A DNA stretch of 64,000 nt from Takakia lepidozioides (lineage: Eukaryota > Streptophyta > Takakiopsida > Takakiales > Takakiaceae), in the NCBI GenBank assembly GCA_030704615.1, contig CM060733.1, positions 42,966,001 to 43,030,000 of the forward strand. Reading direction: 5' to 3'. The notes under the pieces are model-generated. The model ran no database searches and was not told the origin of the DNA. It worked only from the letters and a program-made list of their open reading frames with translations. Below are positions 11,381-22,880 of the stretch, in pieces. Made by a program: the position numbers and the translations under genes. Numbering within the stretch: position 1 is the first letter of the stretch; each line of letters opens with the position of its first letter.

Positions 11381-12438
11381 AGCAATTGAATCCAGAATTT
11401 ATATAAGAGCTCTTTCGAAATAGGTCATTGATCGACGTGACACTAAATGTGTTAATGGGATGTAGCTCACACTGACCTAGCATATCGACAAATCCTAGTA
11501 CACAGGGTTGAAATGGGGCACATGGCTGTGATGATGGCTAGCTTCCATCTGAGGAAGCAGCTGATGAGGATTGTGAACTCATCAATCCAGGTACAGATAT
11601 CCTGGCCCCGTAGACCTTCCCAACTTGAAGGTTGTCCAGGAGGTCTGTATCAATTGCCATCTGCAGGTCAAGTCAATCTCAATTCAATACAATATACCCT
11701 GAAACCTAAGGAGATGGAGAGAAAAGGAGAGAAAGAGAGAGATTGCGTGAGAAGGGGGTTATGTGTTGGAAGCACTTATGCTTCAGTTCAATTCTTCCTT
11801 TTGTCGATTGGATCTGTAAAGCCATCTCGCTTATTAGCCCACACTAACGCTTCTTGTATCCACAAATAACATGGCAAGAACTGCCACGCCCAACCTAAGG
11901 TTCGGAGCTGAGGAAGACCAAGTTCCAATGTCTCTACAAATATGGTCGAAGTGCATATGCTACTTGCCCAGCTAAATCCACTGATACAACATTTTTCCCT
12001 ATAACCGAGCCCTTTAATCTGAATGAACTGGGAGGCCAGAAAAATAGATGGCAGTATTCTTAAGACCATGATATGTTTCTACAACCCTACACCTAGCTGG
12101 GCATCGAGAGGCTGGGCTCCAAAGCAACCTTGAAACGGGTGGTTTTTTTTCCTACAAAACAGCTTGCCAACTGCACTACGAAGTGTAATGACTGAGACCA
12201 ACACCTTGTTCTCCAGCGAAAGGGTATCATTTCAGTCTTCCCCAATGGACGCTTTCCACTTTGGGCTTTCTCACGAGACCACTACAATGGGCAAGTGGTG
12301 GTTTCTAGGGTTGACATGTGTGGGGCAACCTTCTAGAAAGGTCCCCCACCGCTTGAGGGGGTGGGGCCGCCGCCTTGAGATGGTATATAAAGGAGAAGAG
12401 CACTCTCATCCCCTCCCTCTTACTACTTCCTAACAAGT
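11381..12438. other. no recognisable gene; possible promoter-like segment
   Basis: There is no supported coding sequence. A TATATAAAGG stretch at about 12386, followed by a CT-rich leader, resembles a promoter just left of the TIR element. What it would drive is unknown. Confidence 0.3.
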
Positions 12439-13347
12439 ACCAATGTTGTACCAGTATTAGAATTTGGACATACCATAGTGGTACTGGTATTGAACTATGG
12501 ACTAAATTTGAGATATGGCACGTCCTGGTATTACATTAATTTAACAACTTTAGATACATAACTGGTATAAATAAATAAAAATTGAATATTTTTTAATCTG
12601 GTATAAATATAGAGTAGGTGTTGATGATACCCTACATATATCCGGGTCTAGTATTCATAGCAAACCTTAAGATAATAAGAGCATTGCTATTAAAAAAAAT
12701 CCTGAATAGATATTATATATCAAAAAAAAAAAATAGTGATACAAAATACCTCCATTTGCAACAAGTTTAGCCACTAGTACCAAGAAAAGATGAAATAAAC
12801 GCACCATAATCATGGCATTGAATGTGCAACTATGGCAACGGCCAATGCCACCCTAAAATTTACAGCCACCGCCACTAAACATAGAAGAAGCGCATAGACA
12901 ACCAAGTTGTAGCCCAATGGTAATGGGCACATACCACCTCGGAACTGGTTGTGGGTTCAATCCACCCTTGGTGTCATAAAGGTGTCCACCTTCTTAGTGG
13001 AAGGCAGTACCCCCTTCGGGGTGTAGAGACACCATGATTTACGCTTCCTTTGGGAGGCATCAAATATTTATTTAGAAGAAGCGCTGCCCAACTTGTAATG
13101 TACAACCAACACTCCGAGGGACTTTGTCACACCAATGGGGGGGAGTACTGGTATCTACAAGGTATGACATAAATGAATACCACAGTGGTATTATAGAAGC
13201 CATGGTATAATTAAAGATTTATTGGATGCAACTTGTTCATAACCAGGGCATTTCTCTTGGTTGATATTAGGCTGGTAGGGTCTTGATACCATTGCATATA
13301 CGTGTGCACATACCAGATAGTACCCTATAGACCGGTATAACATTGGT
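12439..13347. mobile_element. AT-rich TIR element (MITE-1 copy 1) with a SINE inside
   Basis: The left end reads ACCAATGTTGTACCAGTAT and the right end is its imperfect reverse complement (ACCAATGTTATACCGGT read from 13347). The flanks are similar but not identical (aagt and tagt). The interior is AT-rich, non-coding and full of short ACTGGTAT-like motifs. A second copy lies at 35497-36080. Non-autonomous DNA transposons have this layout; the superfamily is not clear. About 165 bp are due to SINE-1. Confidence 0.6.
12898..13065 (+). mobile_element. SINE-1 copy 1 (tRNA-derived)
   Basis: It has an internal RNA polymerase III promoter: A box TAGCCCAATGG at 12910-12920 and B box GGTTCAATCC at 12954-12963, at tRNA-like spacing. 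A conserved body (aggtgtccacctt, agacaccatga) and a tail near acgcttcctttgggaggc follow. Related copies are at 33003, 35655 and, 5'-truncated, 63584. Confidence 0.8.
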
Positions 13348-13855
13348 TAGTACCTATTTTAGTCGGATTTGCATAGCAGGGCGGACCCCCAAAAAGGGCA
13401 AACATGAACCATAGCTATATTAATTAATGGAACAACTGAATAGATACTGGGTAGGAACATTTCTTTAAGGTTACTTTTTGTGGACGATTCAGGGTACGGA
13501 ATTTTGGCATCATCCATGCAACTATATACGAGTGTTGTGCGGTTATTTGATTTTTTCAATATCAGCCGGTTATGGATGTTTGACTTTGACTTTGTGTTCA
13601 CATCCTCCGGATTCGGGATTTTGGAGCTTTCCCGTTTTTGATATCATGCTAGTTTGCAACAAATACAAAATTTAACCCTATGCGGTTATGGACAAATGGA
13701 GTTTATGTGAGGATGGCATATGGCGGTTCAATATCCGGTTATCAAACAAATCCAGGTTTTTTTCAGTAAAGTAAAATAATCCAAAATTAAAAAAATTAAT
13801 GTATTAAATACTAAGAAAAATAGTTATAATTATTAGTAGAAGAGTGCTGTTATGA

Positions 13856-14105
13856 GACCCCTTTTTTTTTTTCCCAGTAAAGGGAAACACCTAGGAGCGA
13901 CGGCTCACAAATCAGGCCCTTGATATTGATAGGAGAAAAGAACCCTCTTTCACAATAACCGCGCCATAAAGACTGAGAAATGGGACACCGCCCAGGGAAG
14001 GGGAGAAGAGTATACCACACCCGTCAAGTAGCAGGATTTGACCCCAGAATCATCTGGGTGGCACTTAGTGCACTAATCAACTGAGCTACTACTGACTGTT
14101 GGTAA
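13856..14105 (-). mobile_element. SINE-2 copy 1 (tRNA-derived, poly-A tail)
   Basis: On the minus strand, an A box TAGCTCAGTTG (14088-14078) and a B box GGGTCAAATCC (14044-14034) are followed by a unique body. The element ends in a run of A (the T run at 13861-13872). A second copy with the same body (AGGGCCTGA, TGTGAGC) is at 61725-61950. The tRNA-like end is not a tRNA gene: there is no acceptor-stem pairing. Confidence 0.75.
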
Positions 14106-14542
14106 ATTTTCTATTGTAAATAACGCAAAAAAATACAATTGTCCATTCAAATCTCAAAAAATTGGGACTCTGCATCATAAAATATGAAGTTATAAATATG
14201 TGTGCCTCTTCAAATGAAGATAGGGCCAGCTCATGACTATGACCCACCTCTTTTATGTCGAGTGAACGTCAATAACCGGCTATTATCCGGATTATAACCT
14301 CCGGTTATAAATGCTGGGAATATACGTACTAGATAACGGGCCGGTTGGGATTGGCATATTATGAGTTCATAACCGAACCTGCTTCTTTTGGACCACTAGT
14401 TCCGGTTCAAATAAAATAAAAAAGATATACAAACCCATTGGTTTTCAATCGAATCCGGTCATCCCATCTCATATCCGGCCGTTCTTAACAGAGACGGATA
14501 TTTGATTTTTTGACCTTTGGCAGATCCACATAGATATTATCA
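14106..14542. other. AT-rich intergenic DNA
   Basis: Nothing recognisable apart from several CCGGTTAT/ATAACCGG motifs, which continue from about 13480. These hint at another decayed repeat. Confidence 0.35.
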
Positions 14543-14912
14543 TGGTTTTAGTCATGGTTAACTAGAATTACCTACTTCTAGTTAACTAGGACATTTTGGA
14601 TATTTATATTTGTATTTTGTGTGTTGGGACTTCATTTGGTCTCACATGCCAAGTGAGGTGTCAAACCTCACTTGGGATATGGGGATGGGTTTTCCCTTGT
14701 GAGTGTGGAGGAGGGCTCATCTTCTTGTAGTTGAGCCTCCATGAGCCTCCATGAGCCTCTCTCACCTCCATAGCTTTAGGTATTGAGTGGGAGTGTGATG
14801 AGGGCTTTGTAGGGTGGATTCATTTAGCAAAGGTGCCCTTGGCTTGACTTAGTTTATGTGATTGAGTGGATTCATGAGTGGAGTGTTTCCTTTGTGTTCA
14901 CTTTCATTATCA
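14543..14912 (+). repeat. left LTR-like repeat of element A
   Basis: Begins TGGTTTTAGTCATGG and ends CACTTTCATTATCA (TG...CA ends). It matches 31921-32278 almost throughout; the main difference is one extra 12-bp gagcctccatga unit here. A small palindrome lies inside it (AAGTGAGGTGTCAAACCTCACTT region, about 14650). No primer-binding site is evident immediately downstream, so the true LTR could be longer than this shared part. Confidence 0.75.
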
Positions 14913-17280
14913 CTACAAGAAGATGCCCTTATGCTTGTGAGTGCGGAGTGTAAGGGTTAGTTTAGCACTTGTGTATTGAAGAGCTTGGGAACATAGGTCT
15001 TGTGTTGCAAGGTGTTGCATATATTGCAAAGGAAAATCCTTGTGGTGTTAGGGTTTTCAGAGATATTGTTTTGCCCTAAGGAGGTGGAGAGCTCAAAGAT
15101 AGAGCTCTTGTAGATCACAAAGGTTACAAGGAAAGGTACTTGTGGTGTTACACCAAGGTGTTGGGGAGCTCAAGAAAGAACTTGTTTGTCACAAGATTTG
15201 TAAGGATTGCAATTGGGAAGTCTTGTGTGTGTGGAAGCATGGATTCTAGGGATTGAAAATCATTTCTATGCATTATGGAGTCAATGGTGTGTGTCATGGC
15301 TTGTGGAGAGCAACTAAATGATTGTTAGTACTCATTTCACTATCAATCTAGGGTTAAGCAAGCTCAAGTATGGATGTTGTGGAAGAGAAGCCAATGAGCT
15401 ACATAGGCTTGGGCTTGAAGACAACAAGGGCAAGCACTTGGAGAGCATTAGAAAGCTCAAGAGGTTTGAAAGGAAGCATATGGGTGAAAATTCTATCCAT
15501 GATGATGTGAAACCAAGCCTAGAGCATTGAAGAGCTTGGAGCACATGTGGGAGATCATTGGAGGTGGTCTTCATGAAGCAAAAAAAAAAAAAACTGTGGC
15601 TCAAGGCATGCATAGCAACTTCAACCATATATTAGCATGTGCCAAGACAAGGAAGGGGAAGGTGAAGCTCATGTATTCATTCCCTTTTGGCTCAAGTTTT
15701 GTGGTGGATGGTTGATCAAGCAAGTGATGCTTATGTGGAGCATGCTTCCCAAGTGTGGCTTCCAACTTCAAGCTTGAGGAGAGCTAGAAGGTGAACGGAG
15801 CAAGTTGATATAAAGTGATGCATGTGTGGAGCATGCTTTTGGCTTGAGCAAGCTTGAGAGGAGTGGCTCTTGAGCTAGCAAGTGAAAAGAGCTTGAATGA
15901 CCAAGGCTTGAGAGGAGACAAGGCTTGGTGGCTTGCCAAAGGAGGTACAAGCTTGATTTTGAGTTCCAATGAGAAATTAAGCTTGTTGTGTGGCCAATGC
16001 ATTGCTAGTTGAGTTGGAGACAAACTTGAGTAGCTTAACGTGAAGAAGATCAAGGGAATTTGCCTTGGTACCCCATAGAATTCATGGATGCTTGAGGGGA
16101 TTAAACATACTGAGAGCCCCAAGGAGCACAAACCCTAGCTTGGAAAGGCTAAACCTCAAGGAAATAGAGGGGGAAGTGGCTAAAGCTTAGGGGGAAATGA
16201 ACTACTCTATGAGGGGGAAATGGCTACAAGGGGAATACGTATAGGCCCAGGGGAATATTGGGGGAATACTATGGCATATTCTCAAGAATATTCTTTAGCG
16301 AACCTTTGGGAACGCATTGGGTCCGCATTAGGAACATAACGACATAGGAAGAGTCCTTAGAGGACTGTTTGGAGTCCTTGGAGGACCATTGGGAGTCCTT
16401 GGAGGACTGTTTGGGGTCTTTGGAGGACCATTGGGAGTCCTTGGATGACTATTTGGGGTCCTTGGAGGACCATTTGGAGTTTTTTGGAAGACTATTTTGG
16501 GGTCCTTGGAGGCCAATATTTGGCGAGCTTGAGGATTCTTTGGTGACTTGTGTGAGGGACTATTTGGGGTCCTCGAGGGCTAAGTTTTGGCAGGCTCTTG
16601 GGACCTTGGTGCACTGTTTTGGAGTCCCATTGTGCAAGGATTGGGAGCCTTAGTGGGATTGTTTGAAAGACATATTCTTGAGGGCTCCTGGAGAGTTATT
16701 TGAGAGACCCTTGAAATGTAGTCTTATCTATTGTTCAAGCAAGAGAGTGTGGAGATAGGGTAGTTGGATGAGGGCATGTTGGGATTAGGAATTGCTTTAG
16801 TCTCTCTTCCTTGTAGTTTTTCACCCTCTCTATAGGCCAAAACCTTTCCATAGGTGGAGGCAAGAGTCAGTCCGGGTTTGGGATGGGGTGTCATTGCAGG
16901 AGCGACACTGTGGAGTGTTTTTGGTGTGGGGGAGTTGTTGTCTTGATTTTCTTGTGTTTGGATCCCCTCCACACCTGCATGCTTGACTGTGCGCCATGTT
17001 AGCTTTGTGTGGGCGCTTGTTTTCATAGGAGGTTGGTCCGGATTTGATCACGGGCCAATCCTAGAGCGTGCTGTCAGTGGTGAGGCTGGGATGATGACCA
17101 GTCAGACCATCATTGTTTCTCTTATGGTGAGGCTGGATTGATGACCAGCAGACCATATGAGTGCTTGCGGTGGATGCAGGTGCAGGTACAGGTTTACGTT
17201 AGAAACCTAGTATTCTAAACCATAAGCCGTAACAGATTCTCTACTCGGTTACCTTGTGGAAAGGGGGATTAGAGACAGGT
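14913..17280 (+). other. long untranslated leader of element A
   Basis: About 2.4 kb between the LTR-like repeat and gag with no recognisable protein. It is rich in AGCTTG/CAAGCTT-type motifs and holds a minisatellite at 16345-16640. A conventional tRNA-Met primer-binding site could not be found. Confidence 0.5.
16345..16640 (+). repeat. minisatellite in the element A leader
   Basis: Seven or more imperfect units of about 36-40 bp, built on ggagtccttggaggac followed by (c/t)atttgg or tgtttgg. Units become more divergent toward the right end. Confidence 0.75.
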
Positions 17281-17316
17281 TCACAACCGGCATGGTTGTG
17301 AGTTTTCATCACGGAG

Positions 17317-18664
17317 GTGCCACCACTAGTTACTGAGAAGAGTGTTGGTACGAGCACCAGCGATACTAGTGGGTATACAAGACGAGGTGTGCGGTTTAGG
17401 CCACCTTCACCTTCAGTGTCTTCTGAGGAAGGTTCAGACTCAGAGTTAGGAGGATTCTCGCCGAGGGTGCAAGCCATTTCTGTGCCATTGTTGTGGGATA
17501 CGATAGAGGAAATGTATGGAGCTACAAAATGGCTATGTCGGTACTTTGGAGCTGTGGGCACCATCGAGCTTGATGATTTCATACATGAGTTTGATAGTTG
17601 GTGTGTTTTGCAGCACATGCGCAATCCACAACTGTTTACGCCTTTTATGGCGTGGAATGGGTTGTTTCAGCACCTTGAGGGGCCGCCCATGGATGACTAC
17701 CATGAGTTTAGGCGGGGACATGAGGTGGAGATTGAGGAATGGCAGGTGTATTGGTCACCTGACTATGTCTCCATCACTAGAGGACAAGGGCAGCGGCAAC
17801 ACCAGTAGCTACACCAACATTCCCAACTGCAAGCACTAGTAATGGGACAAGTAAAGATGGAGCTGGGAAATCCACTCAAGCTCATGTTGCAGCACCAGCA
17901 CCCGTGCGTGCATTTAACCCAGTTGTGGAGTCCTTCGAGGAATTGAGGAGAAACTACCATGGGATAAGGACGGAAATTTTTCAGAGCTTGCAGGAGTTAC
18001 AGCGCAAGCCTACTGAGAGCTTGAGAGAGGCTTACACTCGCATGAGGCGCTTGATAAATATAACCTAAGGGGTTACGGAAGCTCAGATAGTCCAATTCTG
18101 GTATGGGATATTGGACAAGGAGCTGAGGAGAAGGGTGCGAGATACAACTCTCCTACAAGTGGACCAACCCACCTTAGCAAATGTGTTTTTGCTGGCAGAG
18201 CGGATAGAGCTCAATATGGTGGAGGAGCGAGTAATTATGGTGGGGTTTGGCAAGGAGAGACACAATGAAGTAGGGCTCCTAGCCAACAACAACCACTACC
18301 CCAACGTGTTCAAGGCAACAAGGGGGCTCAGGCAAAGCCCAGGGAAGGACAGAGAGGATCTCAGATGTAGAGGTATCTTCCTTCATTCTCAGGCCAACAA
18401 CAGTCGGGTGTGACATGTTGGGATTGTGGAGGACCCCATGTTAAAAGAGATTGCCCGGAGAGAGGCAAAGAGCCGGCACAGGCACAGCCTACACAACTAC
18501 AGTATGGGCATTGTGGCAAGTATGGGCATGAAGAGGCCCATTGTTATGACTTGCATCCTGAGCTGCGGCCAGGCCAATTCCAAAGGAACAATGGTGGCCG
18601 AGGACGAGGCAATGTAGTCCAGAGAGGTAGAGAAGGCAGAGGTTGTGGTGGAGGTTGTAACTAA
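17317..18664 (+). pseudogene. gag of element A
   Basis: An open frame of 163 codons (17317-17808) carries the capsid N-terminal part. Continuation in other frames shows the conserved core (ESLREAYTRMRRLI near 18020-18060, then LLQVDQPTLANVFLLAERIE). The last part (18410-18664) has two zinc knuckles. The first is CWDCGGPHVKRDC, with one residue fewer than the usual CX2CX4HX4C. The second is GKYGHEEAHC, whose first cysteine is replaced by tyrosine. Capsid assembly and RNA packaging are the known roles. Several stops and shifts break the frame, so this copy is dead. Confidence 0.75.
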
Positions 18665-18688
18665 AACCAAGGAGTATAGGGGGTAGTT

Positions 18689-19414
18689 GCAGGGTTGAGT
18701 GGACCAAAAATGGCAAATTCTGCTCCATGAAAGTCCATGACCAAAAAAGAAAAGTTGATGATACTATCCAAAATATTTTTTTAGTGATAGATAATGGTAT
18801 ACTGAACATATTTAGTAAAGAGTCCTACCCCAAATATTAAAGATATAATTCATTAATATTTTAGTCTATTATTTAGAGAAATTATGAAAAATTAAAAATT
18901 AGAGTTTATAAAAAAAATTCAATATGCCACCTAGCCATTGAAGATTATAAGGTTTTATACTTCTAGAAAAAAAATGACACCCAAAATCCAAAAAACAAGA
19001 TGAGGTATGGACTTTTCAAAAAAGCCTATTTTTGACATATATTAGTCCATATGAGTCAAATGACAAATGATTTTGCAACTTCAAATCCATACCTATGATG
19101 TGGACCAAAATGGCCACCTTAAGTCCAAATTTCAATGGAATTCACCAATGGCACATATGAGAACTTGAGTCCATTGTAATTTCATTCACTGTGGTAACAG
19201 TCCACAATGACGGTGTTCAAAAGTCCATAGAGGAGTCATTTATTATCAGATTCATGATTGGAGAGTTGTTATGGGTGCATATTGATGCTAGGAATCCAAT
19301 GACATATATATTTGCTGGTTTTAATGAGTTAATTCAAATTCAATTGATGACACAATCAATTGCAGTCATCTAAAACTGTGCCGGTAACGTCCATTTTGGT
19401 CCAGTCAACCCTGC
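18689..19414. mobile_element. TIR element inserted between gag and protease of element A
   Basis: The left end GCAGGGTTGAGTGGACC (18689) and right end GGTCCAGTCAACCCTGC (ending 19414) form terminal inverted repeats of about 24 bp. The 726-bp interior is AT-rich, without coding potential, and unlike the flanking gag-pol DNA. Short TSDs could not be fixed; the CAGGG start recalls hAT ends, but no 8-bp duplication is seen. Confidence 0.7.
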
Positions 19415-19452
19415 ATTCACCCCAGGGGTAAGGTCGAGGTCATGACCAAGGC

Positions 19453-20874
19453 ATGGTGGATAGGTTTGCCCAGCTAGAGCAACGTCTTGCTGCCATGGCC
19501 ACTACTCATGTTGCACCAGCTCCAAGGCTTGAGATTCAAGCCCCACGTGCACAACCTCTTATGCCTAGGGCAGACCATATTGGTATGGGCTTCATGTGTG
19601 GAGCTACATTTGCAGGGCTATTGCATGTATTGGACTCTACTGTTGCTATCACTCGAGAAGCAACGCGTGCTCCTGAGCCAAGAGGAACGGTTGTGGATTT
19701 TGATCCACAAAGGGGGGAAGCGAGTCGTCAGACAAGGCTTCCACAGTCCTTTACATTGGCTGAGACAGTGTCACCTACGCCATCAATGACACCCGCTCGT
19801 CCAAGTGTGTCAGAGGTAGAGCCACATGTGCCACTGGGGAGGGTTGGTTTGGCTTGGGAAATGCCAATGGGTGGTACTGCAAAGCAAGGTGCAACCAGTA
19901 CATTGTTGGGGGCGGCTACAGCGGTTTGTCAAGCTCCATTGTTTTCTGCAATGACCATTGCAATGCCGGGGATTAGGCCAGCTGCTGTGTTTAGACTAGC
20001 AACTAGACTCTGTGAGAGTGGTGATGCATCGGCACTATCTGCGGAGATAGCAGATAAGGTGCAGACTATTGATGCTTTGGGTTCGCGGGTGAAGTCAGCC
20101 ACAGCTGCGCCATGGCAAGCGGCAGCTGCAAGATTGCAAGAATTGCTAGCTAGACCAGCCATTGAGCGTAGTATGGTGACTCCTGGGGTAGTCCTAGTGG
20201 ACAATCAAGATGGTATGTTTCAGTTGGGTGGTCCAACCGGGAGGAGGTATAGGCCACTGCGGGTCTTGTTGGACTCGGGAGCACAGCATTTGATGTTGGG
20301 GAGAGCAGCAATTGCAGGCTTGGGCCTTACAGAGACAGACTTGGAGCCTTACCCTTTCCAAATTCAAACATCTTTAGGTGGTTCAGAGAAGGCGCGATGG
20401 ATAATACGTCATGAGTTCTTCATTCGATTACAGCCGGATCATCCTACGGATGGCTCAGTCATGAGAGCTAAAGCCATTGTTACGGACGCGATGTCCTATG
20501 ATGTGCTTGTTGGTGGGGATGTGTTGTACCCCATGGGATTTACTCTGGACTTTTGGGAGGAAACAACATCCTACAGGCCGGAGTGGCAGTCAGGGGATGA
20601 CCGACGTGCACTGCTCTCAGTGCGGTTTATTGGGAATGTAGCGGTGGATCATAGGAACATAATGCCAACATTGGCTGCATTCTCAGGTGTGGTGGCTTGG
20701 GGTGGTGAGCTCTTGGAGGGCAATAGCCGTACAGATGATAGGCCATCACCTAATGAGGACAAGCAATTGGCATACAAGGCTGAGTTGTTTCCTCATGTTC
20801 CTGTGCATAGTTCACTGTGGGGTACACTTAGGGATTCGCAGCGAGTGTCAAGCCAGTGTGTGAAGCAAACATGA
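19453..20874 (+). CDS. gag-pol segment with retropepsin, element A
   Basis: A 473-codon open frame. Residues 1-240 are a Pro/Ala/Thr-rich linker without a recognised domain. The aspartic protease active site LLDSGAQHLMLG lies at about 20266-20301. A conserved segment (YDVLVGGDVLYPMGFTLDFW) follows near 20498-20560 and closes the protease-like fold. Retropepsins mature the gag-pol polyprotein. The frame ends at TGA; the following methyltransferase region is in the same frame after a few stops, consistent with an ancestral single polyprotein. It is the longest intact frame in element A. Confidence 0.75.
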   Translation: MVDRFAQLEQRLAAMATTHVAPAPRLEIQAPRAQPLMPRADHIGMGFMCGATFAGLLHVLDSTVAITREATRAPEPRGTVVDFDPQRGEASRQTRLPQSFTLAETVSPTPSMTPARPSVSEVEPHVPLGRVGLAWEMPMGGTAKQGATSTLLGAATAVCQAPLFSAMTIAMPGIRPAAVFRLATRLCESGDASALSAEIADKVQTIDALGSRVKSATAAPWQAAAARLQELLARPAIERSMVTPGVVLVDNQDGMFQLGGPTGRRYRPLRVLLDSGAQHLMLGRAAIAGLGLTETDLEPYPFQIQTSLGGSEKARWIIRHEFFIRLQPDHPTDGSVMRAKAIVTDAMSYDVLVGGDVLYPMGFTLDFWEETTSYRPEWQSGDDRRALLSVRFIGNVAVDHRNIMPTLAAFSGVVAWGGELLEGNSRTDDRPSPNEDKQLAYKAELFPHVPVHSSLWGTLRDSQRVSSQCVKQT

Positions 20875-20910
20875 CAGGAGACATTTCCATCGGTAGGTAA
20901 GGGGAGTTCA

Positions 20911-21750
20911 GTGACATCACCTGGACCTCCTCAGTTAGCTCCATTGGACACAATGCCTATTATCTGGCAACAACCTGACTCAGACATTTGTTTGCTAGAC
21001 CTGTTTGGAGGCATGAGCACTGGGCTTGCAGGAGTGTTGCAAGCAGGAATCAAAGTATGCAAGAACTTGTATGTGGAGAAGGATAAGATTGCTCGGCGTG
21101 TTTCCATGCGCCATGTTGTTTTGCTCACACATCAGTATCGTGAGTTGTTGCATCTCTCAGCAATTCAAGGGCAAGTGCAACCTCTAGCCTATATCTTGGA
21201 TAATGTTCCTCTTATGGGGGATTCTCGAGCCAAGGTGATGGCCAATGTGCATCAGGTGCGGTCTTGGATTGGATCGGCGGTGCTATTGGATGCAGCAGTG
21301 GTGGGATTACGAGCACATAGACCTAGGTTGTGGTGGACCAATCTTGGACCACCAGAATTGCTCAAGAGAGCATACAATTCCATTCAACGACCACCCAATC
21401 TCACGGTTGAGGGAAATTTTGGACCAAGGGAGATAACCACAAAGGGTGCGACATGATGACCGTCCACCTTTTGCGGTGGTCAATCGAGTGGGGCAGCCAC
21501 GTACGGCCTTGCCTACACTCAAGAGTTTTCCCTCGTCTCATGCTTTTCGAGACAATGGTCCAAGGTTGATTTGGGATAAATGCGCTACATTAATTGGTAG
21601 AGCCTAGTGCGGATGAGCGAGAGCGGGCAATGGGGTTTGCCATGGGCACTACAGCTGTGCCAGCTCTGTCAGAGGCATCACGACGTCAGGTATTTGGGTC
21701 AGGCAATGGATCTCAATTACTTGACTTGTGTCATTGGCTTGTGCATGACT
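20911..21750 (+). pseudogene. C5 cytosine DNA methyltransferase-like domain, element A
   Basis: Motif I is DICLLDLFGGMSTGLAGVLQ (about 20980-21040). Motif II follows as LYVEKDKIARRV. ILDNVPLMGDSRAKV matches motif VI (ENV-like) and AHRPRLWWTNL matches motif VIII as found in DNMT3/DRM-type enzymes. After a one-base shift near 21445, a target-recognition-like stretch (LPTLKSFPSSHAF) appears. After a further shift near 21600, ERERAMGFAMGTT and SRRQVFG correspond to motifs IX-X. The segment between motifs II and VI is only about 30 residues, has no Pro-Cys motif IV, and is about 60 residues shorter than expected, so catalysis must be lost. Its location between protease and RT, in gag-pol sense, shows it belongs to the retroelement. 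Confidence 0.8.
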
Positions 21751-22224
21751 GAGCAACGGAGATTGCAAGCATTGGTGGCTACTTCTGCACTTCCATTAGA
21801 TATTGCACCATTTCTGCCAACCGGGACGATGAAGGCAGTGAGTGGGGGCGAGCACATGATCATGGGGTGCAAACAGCCATGGCAGATGTGGGATGAGATG
21901 CGCACAGAAGAGTCAGTGGATCTCTCAAGCAGCAGTATGAGGAGTGGGGAGAGCCATACACTGAGGATCAGTTGGAGGCCAAGGTGGCCAATGTATTTGA
22001 AGAGGTTGAGAATGTTTCTTGCTCAGAGGATATTCTCAAGGTGGCTATGGCGGAGCAAGTGGAGGCTACGCCACAGTCAGGGTGGGCGGACAAGGCCCAA
22101 GAGGTTGCTATCTAGCAACCAAAGGATGCGTCTCCTACCTCTAAGCCCGGTGTACCCAAGGTTGCAGTCACTGAGGACAATTGGGAACCAGATCTTGGAC
22201 CTACAGTCACCGGAGGAGAGAGAC

Positions 22225-22875
22225 AGAGGATCCAACGATTTCTAAGGGCTTATAGAAATTGTTTTGCCTTCGGTTTGAAGGATTTGGGGAGTTTGAAGGG
22301 CCAGGAGATTCGTATTGATTTGGCAAATGATACACCAATTTTTTGAAAGCTCTACAGGTATAATGACATGGAGAGGTCTTTGATCCAGTCATGGATTATA
22401 AAGTTGTTCAAAGCTGGATTGGTGGAGTTGTCAGGCGGGGAGTATGCCTCGGCAACGGTGATGCCAGCTAAGAAAGATATCTATGGCAATTGGACAGAAA
22501 GAATGATGTGTAGGGACTATCATCCTGTGAACCGTCAGACTAAGTCCGATAGATATACCATGCCAACTCCAGAGGAAATCTTTGATGCCATTGGGCATGC
22601 GAAGGTCTTTCTTACGATCGGGTTATGACCAGTTGGGCTGACAAGTAAAAGACGACATTCTTGGGGATTGACCAGCATGGAAATGATTGTTTGTATCAAT
22701 GGCGCTTCGTATCATTTGGGTTGAAGAATGCTCCAGCAGAGTTTCAGAGGGTCATGGATAGGATTCTTGTAGGGCTAGACTTTGCCCGATGCTACATTGA
22801 TGACATCATCATCTTTTGTGCCACGGTTGAGGAGCATGAGAGACACCTTCAGGTGGTGTTGAGCGTTTGAGGGCG
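22225..22875 (+). pseudogene. reverse transcriptase, first part, element A
   Basis: The region begins with the Ty3-type lead-in (FLRAYRNCFAFGLKDLG, in a frame starting before 22245), then EYASATVMPAKKD and DYHPVNRQTKSDRY. A break near 22625 is followed by RFVSFGLKNAPAEFQRVMD and the palm motif CYIDDIIIF at about 22790-22817. The domain is cut at 22880 by element B and resumes at 29220. Confidence 0.85.
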
Positions 22876-22880
22876 CATGG

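Noticed and set aside
12910-12963. tRNA gene
   Set aside because: A and B boxes are present here and in five other places, but there is no acceptor stem or complete cloverleaf, and the sequence continues into repeated bodies; these are SINEs.
16345-16640. CRISPR-like array
   Set aside because: The repeats are imperfect and contiguous without unique spacers, in a plant genome; a minisatellite.
16328-16653. proteins rich in repeated short motifs on both strands
   Set aside because: They are translations of the minisatellite in the element A leader.
20911-21456. host DRM/DNMT3 methyltransferase gene
   Set aside because: It lies in frame between retroelement protease and RT with no introns, and lacks motif IV; it belongs to element A.
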